This document shows positions 51,880 through 60,601 of a stretch of DNA of 64,000 nucleotides, one piece after another. Below the pieces are notes generated by a model. That model did no database searches. It worked only from the letters and a program-made list of their open reading frames with translations, and was not told where the DNA came from. Each line of letters opens with the position of its first letter. Within the stretch, counting starts at the first letter, position 1. The stretch spans positions 558,001-622,000 of the forward strand of contig NZ_JAHKQF010000008.1 in assembly GCF_018860965.1 (NCBI RefSeq). The letters are read 5' to 3'. The position numbers and the translations under genes were made by a program. This stretch comes from Alteromonas sp. C1M14 (lineage in GTDB: Bacteria; Pseudomonadota; Gammaproteobacteria; Enterobacterales; Alteromonadaceae).

Positions 51880-52326
51880 ATGACAATGACGATCCGCCCT
51901 TTAGTCGATGCCGATTTAAATCATGTTTATGGCCTTCATCAGCAAGCCACTTTTCAGCCTTGGTCTTTCTCTACATTTGCCGATTGTTGTAAACCGCCTT
52001 ATCAATGTTTGGTTGCCGTTCTGGATAGCCAGGTTGTTGGATACGGGATAATTTTGCATGTGGCTGGGGAAGTGACATTAATGGACATCGCCGTTGCCGC
52101 TGATCACCGTGGTAACGGCATTGGTAAATATCTGCTAAATGAGGTAATTGATACCTCAATAAAGTTAAAAGCGGATGAAATATGGCTTGAGGTGCGGGCA
52201 GGGAATCATGCCGCTATTGCCATGTATAGAAATGCCGATTTTAACGATATTGATATTCGCCGTGATTATTATCCGTCAAAAAAAGGCCGTGAAGATGCCA
52301 TCATGATGAGTAAACGGTTAGATTAG
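51880..52326 (+). CDS. rimI: Ribosomal protein bS18 alanine N-acetyltransferase RimI
   Basis: A 148-residue GNAT acetyltransferase that acetylates the N-terminal alanine of ribosomal protein S18. The acetyl-CoA loop is IAVAADHRGNGIGKYLL, and LEVRAGNHAAIAMYRNADF is the conserved RimI block. ATG at 51880 is favoured by AGGT five bases upstream; a second ATG at 51886 is possible. It starts eight bases after the holD stop. Confidence 0.93.
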   Translation: MTMTIRPLVDADLNHVYGLHQQATFQPWSFSTFADCCKPPYQCLVAVLDSQVVGYGIILHVAGEVTLMDIAVAADHRGNGIGKYLLNEVIDTSIKLKADEIWLEVRAGNHAAIAMYRNADFNDIDIRRDYYPSKKGREDAIMMSKRLD

Positions 52327-52361
52327 TCTTTTCAAGCCAGTGACAAAAAGAGCGAACCACC

Positions 52362-53447
52362 ATGCCTTCTTTGCAAATACCCTCTGATATTGCCGCCCTC
52401 GTTGATTATGAAAAATATGCTAAGCAACACTTAAGCGAACAAGCTTGGGCATACATTTATGGTGGGTCTGCCGACGAAATAACCGCGCGGCAAAATGAGC
52501 AGGTATATGGTCAGATCAAAATACTCAATCGGGTACTAACGGATGTTTCCCAGGGACATACTCAAACCCATTTATTAGGTGACACCTTTGCCCATCCCAT
52601 TATTCTGGCTCCCGTGGCTTACCAAAAATTAGCTCACCAAGACGGGGAAGTGGCCTCAGCCATGGCCGCAGAAGCGCAGGGTGGGGCATTCGTGTTAAGC
52701 ACCTTGTCGAGTACGTCGCTGGAAACGGTTGCTAAATCTGGGGCGGGTAAAAAGTGGTTTCAACTTTACTTTCAAAATAAAAGAGAACATACCCTGGATC
52801 TTGTTCGTCGAGCAGAAGAGGCAGGCTATCGTGGCTTAATGATCACGGTAGATGCGCCGATTAATGGGTTGCGAAATCGTGAACAGCGCGCGGGATTTAC
52901 TTTGCCGCCAGGCGTCCGCGCGGAAAACTGTATCCATTACCAAGATAGTCAAAGCGTGGAGAAAGGGGCAAGCGCGGTGTTCCAAGGACTGATGACATCT
53001 GCGCCCACTTGGGATGATATTGAATGGATCAGTGGAGAAACTACTCTCCCGGTAATCATTAAAGGTATTATTAACCCGTTAGATGCTCGCGAGGCTATGG
53101 ATCGCAATGTGGCGGGGATCGTTGTGTCTAATCATGGGGGACGCACCTTAGATACGTTACCTTCCCCTATCGACGTTTTACCGGCAATTCGTCAGGTGGT
53201 TGGGCCTGATTTTCCATTGTTAATAGACAGCGGTATCCGGCGTGGAACAGATATCTTCAAAGCGCTGGCGTTGGGAGCAAACGCCGTTATGATTGGACGG
53301 CCTATTTTCTACGGTTTGGCCACGGCTGGCGCTTTAGGCGTGGCCCACATCCTGCGACTATTGCGCGACGAATTAGAATTAACGATGGCGTTGTGTGGTT
53401 GCAGTGAATTGTCTGCTATTTCATCTCGCCATCTTTGGCACAAATAG
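52362..53447 (+). CDS. FMN-dependent alpha-hydroxy acid oxidase/dehydrogenase (lactate oxidase-like)
   Basis: A 361-residue TIM-barrel flavoprotein of the glycolate/lactate oxidase family. The catalytic His/Arg motif is VVSNHGGRTLDTLPS, the FMN phosphate site is DSGIRRGTDIFKALALGANAVMIGRP, and APVAYQKLAHQDGE is the N-terminal FMN block. There is no membrane segment, so it resembles soluble lactate or hydroxyacid oxidases rather than membrane LldD. It lies 35 bases after rimI and faces the convergent PiuC-like gene across seven bases. The exact substrate is unproven. Confidence 0.9.
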   Translation: MPSLQIPSDIAALVDYEKYAKQHLSEQAWAYIYGGSADEITARQNEQVYGQIKILNRVLTDVSQGHTQTHLLGDTFAHPIILAPVAYQKLAHQDGEVASAMAAEAQGGAFVLSTLSSTSLETVAKSGAGKKWFQLYFQNKREHTLDLVRRAEEAGYRGLMITVDAPINGLRNREQRAGFTLPPGVRAENCIHYQDSQSVEKGASAVFQGLMTSAPTWDDIEWISGETTLPVIIKGIINPLDAREAMDRNVAGIVVSNHGGRTLDTLPSPIDVLPAIRQVVGPDFPLLIDSGIRRGTDIFKALALGANAVMIGRPIFYGLATAGALGVAHILRLLRDELELTMALCGCSELSAISSRHLWHK

Positions 53448-53454
53448 CGATGGC

Positions 53455-54135
53455 TTAGGTTTCTGACCATTGTCGCAATAAGTTGTGGTATACCCCTGCT
53501 AGACGGACCAACTCAGGATGATCGGGAGTCTCTATTGTGAGGGCCTGGATGCTTTTGTCTAAATCATAAAGAATACGTCGTTGTTCATCGCTTCTTATCA
53601 GGCTTTGTAACCAGAAAAAAGACGCGAGTCTACGACCGCGGGTGACCGGTGTTACTTTGTGTAAGCTGGTAGAGGGGTACAACACCATATCTCCAGCTGC
53701 AAACTTTACCCGTTGTTCTCCATAGGTATCCTGAATAACCAGTTCACCGCCGTCATAGTCTTCAGGTTCAGAGAAAAACAACGTCATTGAGACATCAGTT
53801 CTGATTTTTGCTGGTGTGCCGGCTACCCGGCGTATGGTGTTATCAACATGATAGTTAAATTCGCCACCGCCCTGATAACAGTTAAACATAGGCGGGTAAA
53901 TTTTATTTGGCAATGCCGCCGCTAACACGGCTTGTGATTGGCCTAGACGGGCAAGAATAAATTCTCTAAGTTGTTTACCTACCTCTGAATTTTCAGGTAA
54001 TTGCAAGTTTCGTTTGGCCTTAACCGCCTGATGACCTGCGGTGACAGAACCATCTACCCATTCGGCAGATTCCAACATGGCAACGGCTTCTGCAACCTGC
54101 TCTTTAGTAAAAAAATTCTCTATTCTAACTAACAT
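53455..54135 (-). CDS. piuC: PKHD-type 2OG-Fe(II) hydroxylase, PiuC/YbiX-like
   Basis: A 226-residue dioxygenase. Iron ligands are His and Asp in [10 protein letters not shown] and the distal His in [15 protein letters not shown], where the Arg contacts 2-oxoglutarate. The family (YbiX/PiuC) is regularly encoded beside Fiu/PiuA catecholate receptors and is iron regulated, though its substrate is unknown. Here it lies directly downstream of such a receptor on the minus strand, with a hairpin in the 60-bp gap. Confidence 0.93.
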   Translation of the reverse strand: MLVRIENFFTKEQVAEAVAMLESAEWVDGSVTAGHQAVKAKRNLQLPENSEVGKQLREFILARLGQSQAVLAAALPNKIYPPMFNCYQGGGEFNYHVDNTIRRVAGTPAKIRTDVSMTLFFSEPEDYDGGELVIQDTYGEQRVKFAAGDMVLYPSTSLHKVTPVTRGRRLASFFWLQSLIRSDEQRRILYDLDKSIQALTIETPDHPELVRLAGVYHNLLRQWSET

Positions 54136-54154
54136 AATTTACGTGTAACTGCTT

Positions 54155-54182
54155 ATAAAAATAAGCCGGGCTGGGCCCGGCT
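54155..54182 (-). terminator. Terminator or attenuator between the siderophore receptor and piuC
   Basis: Read on the minus strand: AGCCGGG, loop CCCAG, CCCGGCT, then TATTTTTAT. It lies between the receptor stop and the piuC start, so partial termination could keep hydroxylase levels below receptor levels. Confidence 0.7.
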
Positions 54183-54195
54183 AAGTACTTATTAT

Positions 54196-56442
54196 TTAAA
54201 AGCTATAGCTGGCGTATAACGCATAGCTTCTTGGGTCGCCAGGTCTGAAGTGACCTTTCGCACTATAGTCAGTAACGTACTCTTCATCGAACAAATTGTC
54301 GATATTAACTTGTACTTTAAGGGCAGGGGTTACTTGGTACGAAGCCATGACCGAGGCGGTGGTATAAGCATCAACGGTGAAATAGGCCCGTTGTTGACGC
54401 CAGTATGTTTCACCGGAATTGTAATAAAGGCCACCACCAATATTGAGTTTGTCGTCCATGGCGGCGTAAGATAACCATACAGTAGCCGTGTCATCTGGCG
54501 CTGCCTGTAATCCGTTGCCTATTTCATCGGGATCAAGACCTTGGGTGATTTCGGTATCAAGCTTGGCGTAGTTCGCCGATATGGATAGGTTATCGGTTAG
54601 TTTACCGACTAACCCAATTTCAAAACCGGTGGACTCTTGTTCTCCACTAAGATAGTAAAAAGTGGAAGAATTACCATCCTCATCCGTGATTTTTTCAGAA
54701 TCTTCCACATCTTTGGTGGTTTTAAATATCGCAGCACTTAAAAGTAGGTCGCCACCATAGAGTTCCCATTTTGTCCCGAGTTCCATGGTTTCTGCTTCTT
54801 GAGGATCTAGCGCATTGCTATCAGCACTTGTGGACAAGGCCAAGCTAGTTCCAGGAGGTTCTTCAGAATTGCCATAACTAATATAAATACTGCCATTGTC
54901 GGTGGGCATATAACTGAATGCGGCCCCATAAGAGAAGAAGGTCGCATCGGCATTTAATCCGGTGTTACAGCCACTGCTGTTGCATGCATCGCCGTCGATT
55001 TCAAAGTCATCGTATCTGGCATTAACATCCAATTGGTACTGCTCACCGATACGGATGCTATCGAAAGCATAGATCGCAAACGTGCTGGCATCACCGACGT
55101 CATTTTCGCCGGTGCGCACTACACTGCCAGAAACGCCAATATTGTGTAATGGGTTGGTGGGATCCATATAGGGAGTGTCAACGGCTACACCATCCACTGT
55201 ATAGGTGTAGTTTGAATCTAAATCGTAAGAGGTTAACTCTTCTTTTGCATATTCCGCCCCGATAACAAGGTTGTGGGCAACATTGTCGTGTTCAAAAGTA
55301 AATAAACCATCGAATTGGGTAACGAACAAATCGTTTTCTTCATCAAGAGACTGAAGGCGACTGGCGTCAAGTAAACCGGCGGCATCATCTGAGCCCCACC
55401 AAGGTCGTCCGATGACAGATTTTTTATCGTTAGACCCAATACGAGTTTGGCTTCGTAGGCTTAGATTGTCATTGACTTTGTGGTTAACCAATAACGTAAA
55501 CATACTGGTTTCAATGTCTTCGTAATCACGGCCGTCAACACTGTAATACTCACTCCAATAGGCCGAATCGATGGGCCCTTCGGGTAAACCGGTGGCCTCA
55601 CTGGCACTTTCGGTTACATAAGGTAGCCCAAGGATAGGGGTATTATCTTGGTCCATGTAAAAAACATCGAAGGTAACATCAGTATCTTGGCTTACCTGAT
55701 AGAAAAATGACCCTGCAATACCTAAGGTTTCATAATTTTCTGAGCCATTGTCAAACACATCACCGCCGTCTGAATAGACAATGTTAAACCGGGCTGCGCT
55801 ATTATCCGAAAGCTGCTTATTAACGTCGGCAGTAATTCGCGCCGTATCGAAATTGTCGTAACGGCCAGTAGCAGACCCAAAGTCAGCCAACACGGCGCGT
55901 TTGCTGCTAAGGTTTAGCGAGCCACCACCGTTGGTTCTGCCATCAATGCTTCCACTGGCTCCTTTGATGACCTCAACCTGTTCGTAGTTGAACATATCAC
56001 GGCTATACCCACCAATATCGCGGATACCGTCTATATAAATATTTGATGTGGCATCAAACCCTCGAATGCTAACACTATCGCTGGCTGAGATAACGCCGCC
56101 ACCACCTTCACCGCCACCAAAAGTGGAAACGCCTGCTACGTTTCGTAGGGCATCATTGAGGCTGGTAATACCTTGATCTTCAAGCATGGTTGCTGGAATG
56201 ACGGTGATAGTTCTTGGTGTATCGGCAATCGGTTGAGTCAGTTTTATTGAGGATGATTCGTCAACTTTATAGGTTTTTTCGACATCGGCTTGGGCTTTTG
56301 TCGTAGCCAGTTCGTTCTGTGTTTCGGATGCTTGATAAGGTTCTGCTAAGTCTGCAGCAATACCTGTCATAGGTAGTGCTGTGGATACAGTGAGTGCGAG
56401 GGCGCTGGTAGAAAAAGATGCGCCAATGGTTTTCTTTTGCAT
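54196..56442 (-). CDS. fiu: TonB-dependent catecholate siderophore receptor (Fiu/PiuA-like)
   Basis: A 748-residue outer-membrane receptor. A signal peptide (ending TGIAAD) precedes a plug with QPIADTPRTITVIPATMLEDQG, VSIRGFDATSNIYIDGIRD and VEVIKGASGSIDGRTNGGGSLNL, then a barrel ending ALYASYSF. The TPRTITVIP segment and plug pattern are those of siderophore receptors, and the PiuC-like gene downstream is the usual Fiu/PiuA partner, so ferric catecholates are the probable ligand. AAGGAA lies nine bases before the ATG. A Fur-like site lies upstream. Confidence 0.9.
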   Translation of the reverse strand: MQKKTIGASFSTSALALTVSTALPMTGIAADLAEPYQASETQNELATTKAQADVEKTYKVDESSSIKLTQPIADTPRTITVIPATMLEDQGITSLNDALRNVAGVSTFGGGEGGGGVISASDSVSIRGFDATSNIYIDGIRDIGGYSRDMFNYEQVEVIKGASGSIDGRTNGGGSLNLSSKRAVLADFGSATGRYDNFDTARITADVNKQLSDNSAARFNIVYSDGGDVFDNGSENYETLGIAGSFFYQVSQDTDVTFDVFYMDQDNTPILGLPYVTESASEATGLPEGPIDSAYWSEYYSVDGRDYEDIETSMFTLLVNHKVNDNLSLRSQTRIGSNDKKSVIGRPWWGSDDAAGLLDASRLQSLDEENDLFVTQFDGLFTFEHDNVAHNLVIGAEYAKEELTSYDLDSNYTYTVDGVAVDTPYMDPTNPLHNIGVSGSVVRTGENDVGDASTFAIYAFDSIRIGEQYQLDVNARYDDFEIDGDACNSSGCNTGLNADATFFSYGAAFSYMPTDNGSIYISYGNSEEPPGTSLALSTSADSNALDPQEAETMELGTKWELYGGDLLLSAAIFKTTKDVEDSEKITDEDGNSSTFYYLSGEQESTGFEIGLVGKLTDNLSISANYAKLDTEITQGLDPDEIGNGLQAAPDDTATVWLSYAAMDDKLNIGGGLYYNSGETYWRQQRAYFTVDAYTTASVMASYQVTPALKVQVNIDNLFDEEYVTDYSAKGHFRPGDPRSYALYASYSF

Positions 56443-56508
56443 TCTTAGTGTTTCCTTGATGATGTGTGTGTCAAAACTGCTATGGAGATAGCGGAGGGTG
56501 ACAATATA

Positions 56509-56527
56509 AATGAAAATAATCTAAATG
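56509..56527 (-). promoter_or_regulatory. Candidate Fur box upstream of the siderophore receptor
   Basis: AATGAAAATAATCTAAATG matches roughly 11 of 19 positions of the Fur consensus GATAATGATAATCATTATC, with more AT-rich, similar sequence just beyond. It lies ~70-85 bases upstream of the receptor start. The match is modest; gene content supports iron control. Confidence 0.4.
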
Positions 56528-56885
56528 CAAATAATTCTTGTTTAAGTTAAGTTTTAGGCTTTCTAAAGAAATAATAAATAGACTGGATTTTGTCGTGGTT
56601 GATTAAATCTAAACCGCTAGGTCATCACGTAGGGCGCTATAAGAACGGCATGTTAGGAAAAAAGGGCAGGGCCCTGCGTCGATGATGGCAAAAATAGCGT
56701 TTACTTTTTAACTGAGTGTTGTATTTTTGGGCTAAACCTATGTGCCTGTGAGTGACGGTTATGCCGAGGGTGATACCTTGTTTTATTGGAGCTGTTTATG
56801 ACAACTTGCCACTTTTCTGCCCTTCATCTTTTAAGGGCAATACACAACTTGCTAAGCCAAATGCCTAGCTTCGGATGTAAATAGC
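56528..56885. other. Intergenic stretch with a 12-bp GC palindrome
   Basis: No credible gene is seen between the siderophore receptor and the dehydrogenase. GCAGGG CCCTGC at 56666-56677 is a perfect palindrome. A 12-codon frame (56799-56837, MTTCHFSALHLL) with GGAG upstream is visible but too short to call. Confidence 0.4.
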
Positions 56886-57818
56886 ATGATTCCGTTTATT
56901 AGCCGATCGCCACAAGCAGAGCAGCAACATTGGGTACAAGCATTGTCTGATGCTATGCCACAAGAGCGTGTGGTTTTATTCGATAAATTAAATGACGGGC
57001 AAAAACGCCTGTGCGATGTTGCCATTGTTGCGGATCCAGACACTAGGGTCTTGCAGACCTTGCCAAATTTGGAATGGGTACACAGTGTGTGGGCCGGTGT
57101 GGAGGGGGTGATACAGGAACTGGCCGATCCTTCCTTTTCCATTGTGCGTTTGGTTGATCCAGAATTAACCCATACTATGTCAGAGGCCGTCTTGGCATGG
57201 AGTTTATTTTTGCACCGTGAAATGTATGCGTATCAGCATCAGCAAGCAGAACAGCGGTGGGTACAGCGGCCGATGGTACGGGCGCGCCAGCGTCGTATCG
57301 GTATACTTGGATTAGGGCAATTAGGTAAGGCCAGCGCGCAACGATTGAGAGATAACGGGTTTGATGTTTATGGCTGGAGCCGAAATGCTAAAAACTTACA
57401 AGGAATAACCTGCTTACAGGGGCAAAATGGGCTGCAGAAGTTATTACAACACAGTGATATTCTGGTGTGTTTATTGCCTTTAACGGCGCAAACCCGTGGC
57501 CTTCTAAATGCCCGTACCCTTGCTTGGTTGCCGCAAAATTCAACCATCATTAATTTTGGCCGAGGGCCGATAATCGATGACACCAGCTTATTGAAAGCCC
57601 TTGATGATCACCTAGCCTACGCGGTGCTTGATGTGTTTGAGCAAGAGCCGCTGCCTAGGCATCATCCATATTGGCAACACCCTAAAGTCAGTGTATTGCC
57701 TCACATATCGGCGCCTACCCACCCATGTAGTGCCAGTCAAATCGTGGCTGAGAATATTCGACGTTATCGTCGGACTGGTCAGTTACCTGAAACGGTAGAT
57801 ACGGGCAGGGGATATTAG
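56886..57818 (+). CDS. D-2-hydroxyacid dehydrogenase, GhrA-like
   Basis: A 310-residue NAD(P)-dependent oxidoreductase reducing 2-oxo acids such as glyoxylate or hydroxypyruvate. The Rossmann motif is GILGLGQLGKASAQRL; the catalytic Arg is in NFGRGPIIDD, Glu in LDVFEQEPLP and His in LPHISAPTHP. Length and the C-terminal NIRRYRRTGQLP resemble GhrA. The ribosome-binding site is weak (GGATG). It stands alone on the plus strand. Confidence 0.9.
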   Translation: MIPFISRSPQAEQQHWVQALSDAMPQERVVLFDKLNDGQKRLCDVAIVADPDTRVLQTLPNLEWVHSVWAGVEGVIQELADPSFSIVRLVDPELTHTMSEAVLAWSLFLHREMYAYQHQQAEQRWVQRPMVRARQRRIGILGLGQLGKASAQRLRDNGFDVYGWSRNAKNLQGITCLQGQNGLQKLLQHSDILVCLLPLTAQTRGLLNARTLAWLPQNSTIINFGRGPIIDDTSLLKALDDHLAYAVLDVFEQEPLPRHHPYWQHPKVSVLPHISAPTHPCSASQIVAENIRRYRRTGQLPETVDTGRGY

Positions 57819-57881
57819 TATGTGAAAGCACAATGGGTGTGCGTAGGAAATATGGATGGCAGGAATTAATGCTGTGCCATG

Positions 57882-58136
57882 CTAGCAATCGTCATTCGCA
57901 TTTTGATCTTTGTCTTGTTGCTGATCTAATGTGCCGGTGTTGTCAGGGGATGACGGCGCCTCATTTGTATCGTCGCTAACCTCTGTAATGGAGGTATCAG
58001 CTAATGGCGGTATTACAGAAAAAGTATCCTCACTGCTTTGTCCGCCGCCACAGGCAACCAAGGTGATACTGATACCGGCACTTAAGGCCAGAATAATGGC
58101 ACGATTTAAGGTTTTATTAGGTGTCAACGAACTCAT
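57882..58136 (-). CDS. Small lipoprotein of unknown function
   Basis: An 84-residue protein with a signal peptide and lipobox (SAGISITLVACGGG) and a low-complexity acidic tail rich in Asp, Ser, Asn and Gln, ending DDC. I recognise no family. The lipobox is convincing, but the ribosome-binding site is weak and the mature part looks disordered; it could be an outer-membrane-anchored acidic tether. It lies downstream of the chemoreceptor on the same strand, 176 bases away. Confidence 0.6.
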   Translation of the reverse strand: MSSLTPNKTLNRAIILALSAGISITLVACGGGQSSEDTFSVIPPLADTSITEVSDDTNEAPSSPDNTGTLDQQQDKDQNANDDC

Positions 58137-58201
58137 CCATTTTTGTGTTTACCCAAAAGTAGTCATAGCTTGAGCTTTGTTGGTTAAGTTCGCAATAGGT
58201 C

Positions 58202-58234
58202 AGTTGCACACATTAGGTATTATCGTGTGCAACT
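58202..58234. repeat. 10-bp perfect inverted repeat between the lipoprotein and chemoreceptor genes
   Basis: AGTTGCACAC (58202-58211) and GTGTGCAACT (58225-58234) with a 13-nt spacer. On the minus strand it follows the chemoreceptor and precedes the lipoprotein gene; no T-tract follows, so it may be a mRNA 3'-end stabiliser, a weak terminator or an operator. Confidence 0.5.
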
Positions 58235-58312
58235 AGGTATATTTTATCCATCGCGGTTACTCAATGGGAGCTATCTGACTAACTGATAAAACAACCCATG
58301 AAGCCTGGCGGA

Positions 58313-60004
58313 TCAGGTTCTGTAACGTTTTACCTCATTGCTTAATTCGGCGGTCATTACTTTAAGTTGATCACTGATTTTTTCAGCATCGGCTGTTCCT
58401 TGAGCATTTAGGTTGGCAATATCCACAATCTCAGTAACATTCTGGTTAATGCTTTCTGACACATTGGTTTGTTCTTGCGCTGCATTGGCAATTTGAATAT
58501 TCATCTGCGTAATGGTGGTGGCAGAAGTTTTAATTGCGTTTAGTGAGCTGTCTACGTTTTCTACTTCAGCCGTTACCGCGGCGCTGAGTTTTTCAATTTC
58601 TTCAAATAACCCCACCGTTTGTTTTGCGCCAGATTGTACATTTTCCACCATTTCTTGGATCTGATTAGTGCTGTCTCTGCTTCGTGCGGCCAATGTTCTA
58701 ACTTCATCGGCCACTACGGCAAACCCTCGACCAGCTTCTCCGGCACGGGCGGCCTCAATCGCCGCATTTAAAGCTAGCAGGTTGGTTTGCTCAGAGACGC
58801 TTCTGATCACGTCTAAAACGCCGCCAATTTTATCCGAGTGTTCTTCTAGGGTTTTCACCGCTTCAACCCCGGAAAACACCCGATGGCTTAAATCTTCGAT
58901 TACCTCTATGGCGGTTAGCAAGATGGCGAGGGCATCTTCAATTTTTTCTTCAGCCAAGTTGGCGGAGGCATAGGCTGAACTGGCGTCATCGGAAACGTTT
59001 TTAGCCGTCGTTGCCATTTCGTGCATGGCGGTTGCCACTTGATCGGTTTCGTTCAGTTGTCGTTCTGTACCCTGATTTGTTTGTTGCAGTAGCGTGGATA
59101 GCTGGGATGTGGCATTGGCCAGGGTCGAGGAGGAATGCAGTACACGTTTTACGATTGACTGTACTTGATCGGCAAATACATTAAAGGATGCAGAAAACTC
59201 AGCAATTTCATCACCGGAATCGGTGGATAAACGTTTGGTGAGATCTCCATCACCGTTAGCAATTTCATTCATCGCATTTACGCCAGCTTGTAACGGCCGA
59301 ACGATACTTCTCACCACAAACAAAGCGATAAATATAATAACGATTAGGGCCACCGCTGAAATCAATACTGTTTGCGTAAAGGTTTTCGTTATGGATTGGT
59401 CAATGCTCTGGTCCATAATCGCGACTTGCTGCGCTATACCATCAACCCAAAAGCCGGTACCAAGTAAAACGCCCCACTGTTTTATCGGGATGGCGTAGCC
59501 AAGTTTAGGGGCGTAACTGCTGCCATCTTCGTTTGTCCACGCATAGTGGACAAACCCGCCTCCCTGTTTGGCTTGGGCTATAAGTTCTTTTATTAAATAT
59601 TTGCCTGTCGGATCTTTAAAGTTAATTAAATTGGTGCCTTCTAAGCTTGGTTTAACCCCATGAACTTGATTCACACCTTGATAATCGTAAACAAAAAAAT
59701 AGCCGGTAGAATTACCGTCTTTGAAGCGTAAGTTACGAAGTACACTAAAAGCCTGTGCTTGAATCTCTTTGTTGTTTGCGGACTCTGGATTATCGATAAA
59801 AGGTTTGATGGCCGTGAGGGCTAATGCAATGTAGTTTTTTAATTCCGCTTCCTTTGCGGCGTTAACCTCAGCGTTGAACATGGCAACGGATTTTTTACCC
59901 ACTGAAGTCGTTTGTACGTAGCTATAACCCATCAGTAGCAAGGTAAGCAAAATAACCGGAACGATGGCGAGGATTATCACGCGGTTTTTTATTGTCAGAT
60001 GCAT
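58313..60004 (-). CDS. Methyl-accepting chemotaxis protein with a Cache sensor domain
   Basis: A 563-residue chemoreceptor. The first membrane helix is at ~8-30 ([22 protein letters not shown]), the periplasmic domain (~31-205) is a single Cache_2 type ([30 protein letters not shown] and [29 protein letters not shown]), the second helix lies at ~215-235, and a HAMP domain follows. The signalling tip is [35 protein letters not shown]. Cache_2 receptors often sense small carboxylates or amino acids. Strong inverted repeats lie in its promoter/leader region. Confidence 0.95.
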   Translation of the reverse strand: MHLTIKNRVIILAIVPVILLTLLLMGYSYVQTTSVGKKSVAMFNAEVNAAKEAELKNYIALALTAIKPFIDNPESANNKEIQAQAFSVLRNLRFKDGNSTGYFFVYDYQGVNQVHGVKPSLEGTNLINFKDPTGKYLIKELIAQAKQGGGFVHYAWTNEDGSSYAPKLGYAIPIKQWGVLLGTGFWVDGIAQQVAIMDQSIDQSITKTFTQTVLISAVALIVIIFIALFVVRSIVRPLQAGVNAMNEIANGDGDLTKRLSTDSGDEIAEFSASFNVFADQVQSIVKRVLHSSSTLANATSQLSTLLQQTNQGTERQLNETDQVATAMHEMATTAKNVSDDASSAYASANLAEEKIEDALAILLTAIEVIEDLSHRVFSGVEAVKTLEEHSDKIGGVLDVIRSVSEQTNLLALNAAIEAARAGEAGRGFAVVADEVRTLAARSRDSTNQIQEMVENVQSGAKQTVGLFEEIEKLSAAVTAEVENVDSSLNAIKTSATTITQMNIQIANAAQEQTNVSESINQNVTEIVDIANLNAQGTADAEKISDQLKVMTAELSNEVKRYRT

Positions 60005-60035
60005 GGATGTTTTCTCTATATTCCAAGGGAACTAA

Positions 60036-60075
60036 CTGTTTGCTAAGCAAAATAGGTATTGTGCTTAGCAAACAG
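60036..60075 (-). promoter_or_regulatory. 14-bp perfect inverted repeat upstream of the chemoreceptor gene
   Basis: CTGTTTGCTAAGCA (60036-60049) and its exact inverse complement TGCTTAGCAAACAG (60062-60075) flank 12 bases. Each arm also contains a small palindrome, TGCTNAGCA, centred at 60045 and 60066, 21 bp apart (two helical turns). It lies 32-71 bases upstream of the start codon, so it is either an operator pair or a stable 5' leader hairpin. Confidence 0.6.
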
Positions 60076-60131
60076 CCTTTAAGATAAATGTAGTTTATTG
60101 ACGGAGAAATGTAATATTTAAGTGAATTATA

Positions 60132-60145
60132 TCGATCCAAATCAA
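60132..60145. promoter_or_regulatory. FNR/CRP-type box upstream of the chemoreceptor gene
   Basis: TCGAT CCAA ATCAA matches the FNR consensus TTGAT-N4-ATCAA at nine of ten positions. It lies ~130 bases upstream of the chemoreceptor and ~460 bases before the cytochrome c gene, so the former is the more likely target. Confidence 0.4.
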
Positions 60146-60601
60146 TATCAGGTGGGGCTCAAGGGGACGTAGGTACTTGTTGCAACTAGCGGGGTGACGC
60201 TTAGGTTGATTAAAATCCGAAACGCCGTTGATAAATTGGGCTAGATGGCAACAATTAACCGTAAATTTTCGTCATTAAACGTGAATCGAGTTTATCGCTA
60301 GCCACACTGCGGTATACTGTATTAACTATTCCTTAAGTCATCGCTGTTTTGCGTTATTTCCCATGACTGTTGGGGGGTATTTTCAACTCTCTTGAATAAA
60401 AACCAGCAATACGCAACCAAAAAGCCAGCGAAAACAGTATAGATATAAACTCAGCAAGTTTTTAATTTTCTATTAGCGCAGCTAACAGTCACCGCCGGTG
60501 GGTGTCACTGCACAAACACATACTCATCCAAAAAAGTATTTCGCTAATTAAGTGCGTCTGTATTTTTTCGTGGTGTTTTTTATTTACATAAGGCAACTAA
60601 C
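60146..60601. other. Intergenic region before the cytochrome c gene
   Basis: No credible gene is seen. Features are a possible -10 TATACT near 60313 and an imperfect long dyad (CTGTTTTGCG near 60345 against CGCAA and AAAACAG near 60412-60440). The promoter of the oxidoreductase unit should lie here but is not clear. Confidence 0.35.

Noticed and set aside
56799-56837. 12-codon leader-like frame MTTCHFSALHLL with GGAG upstream
   Set aside because: Too short to support, no matching attenuator structure, and the downstream gene is not an obvious attenuation target.
58229-60190. Shared TGCAACTAG at ~58229 and ~60183
   Set aside because: A nine-base match without common surroundings is likely chance.
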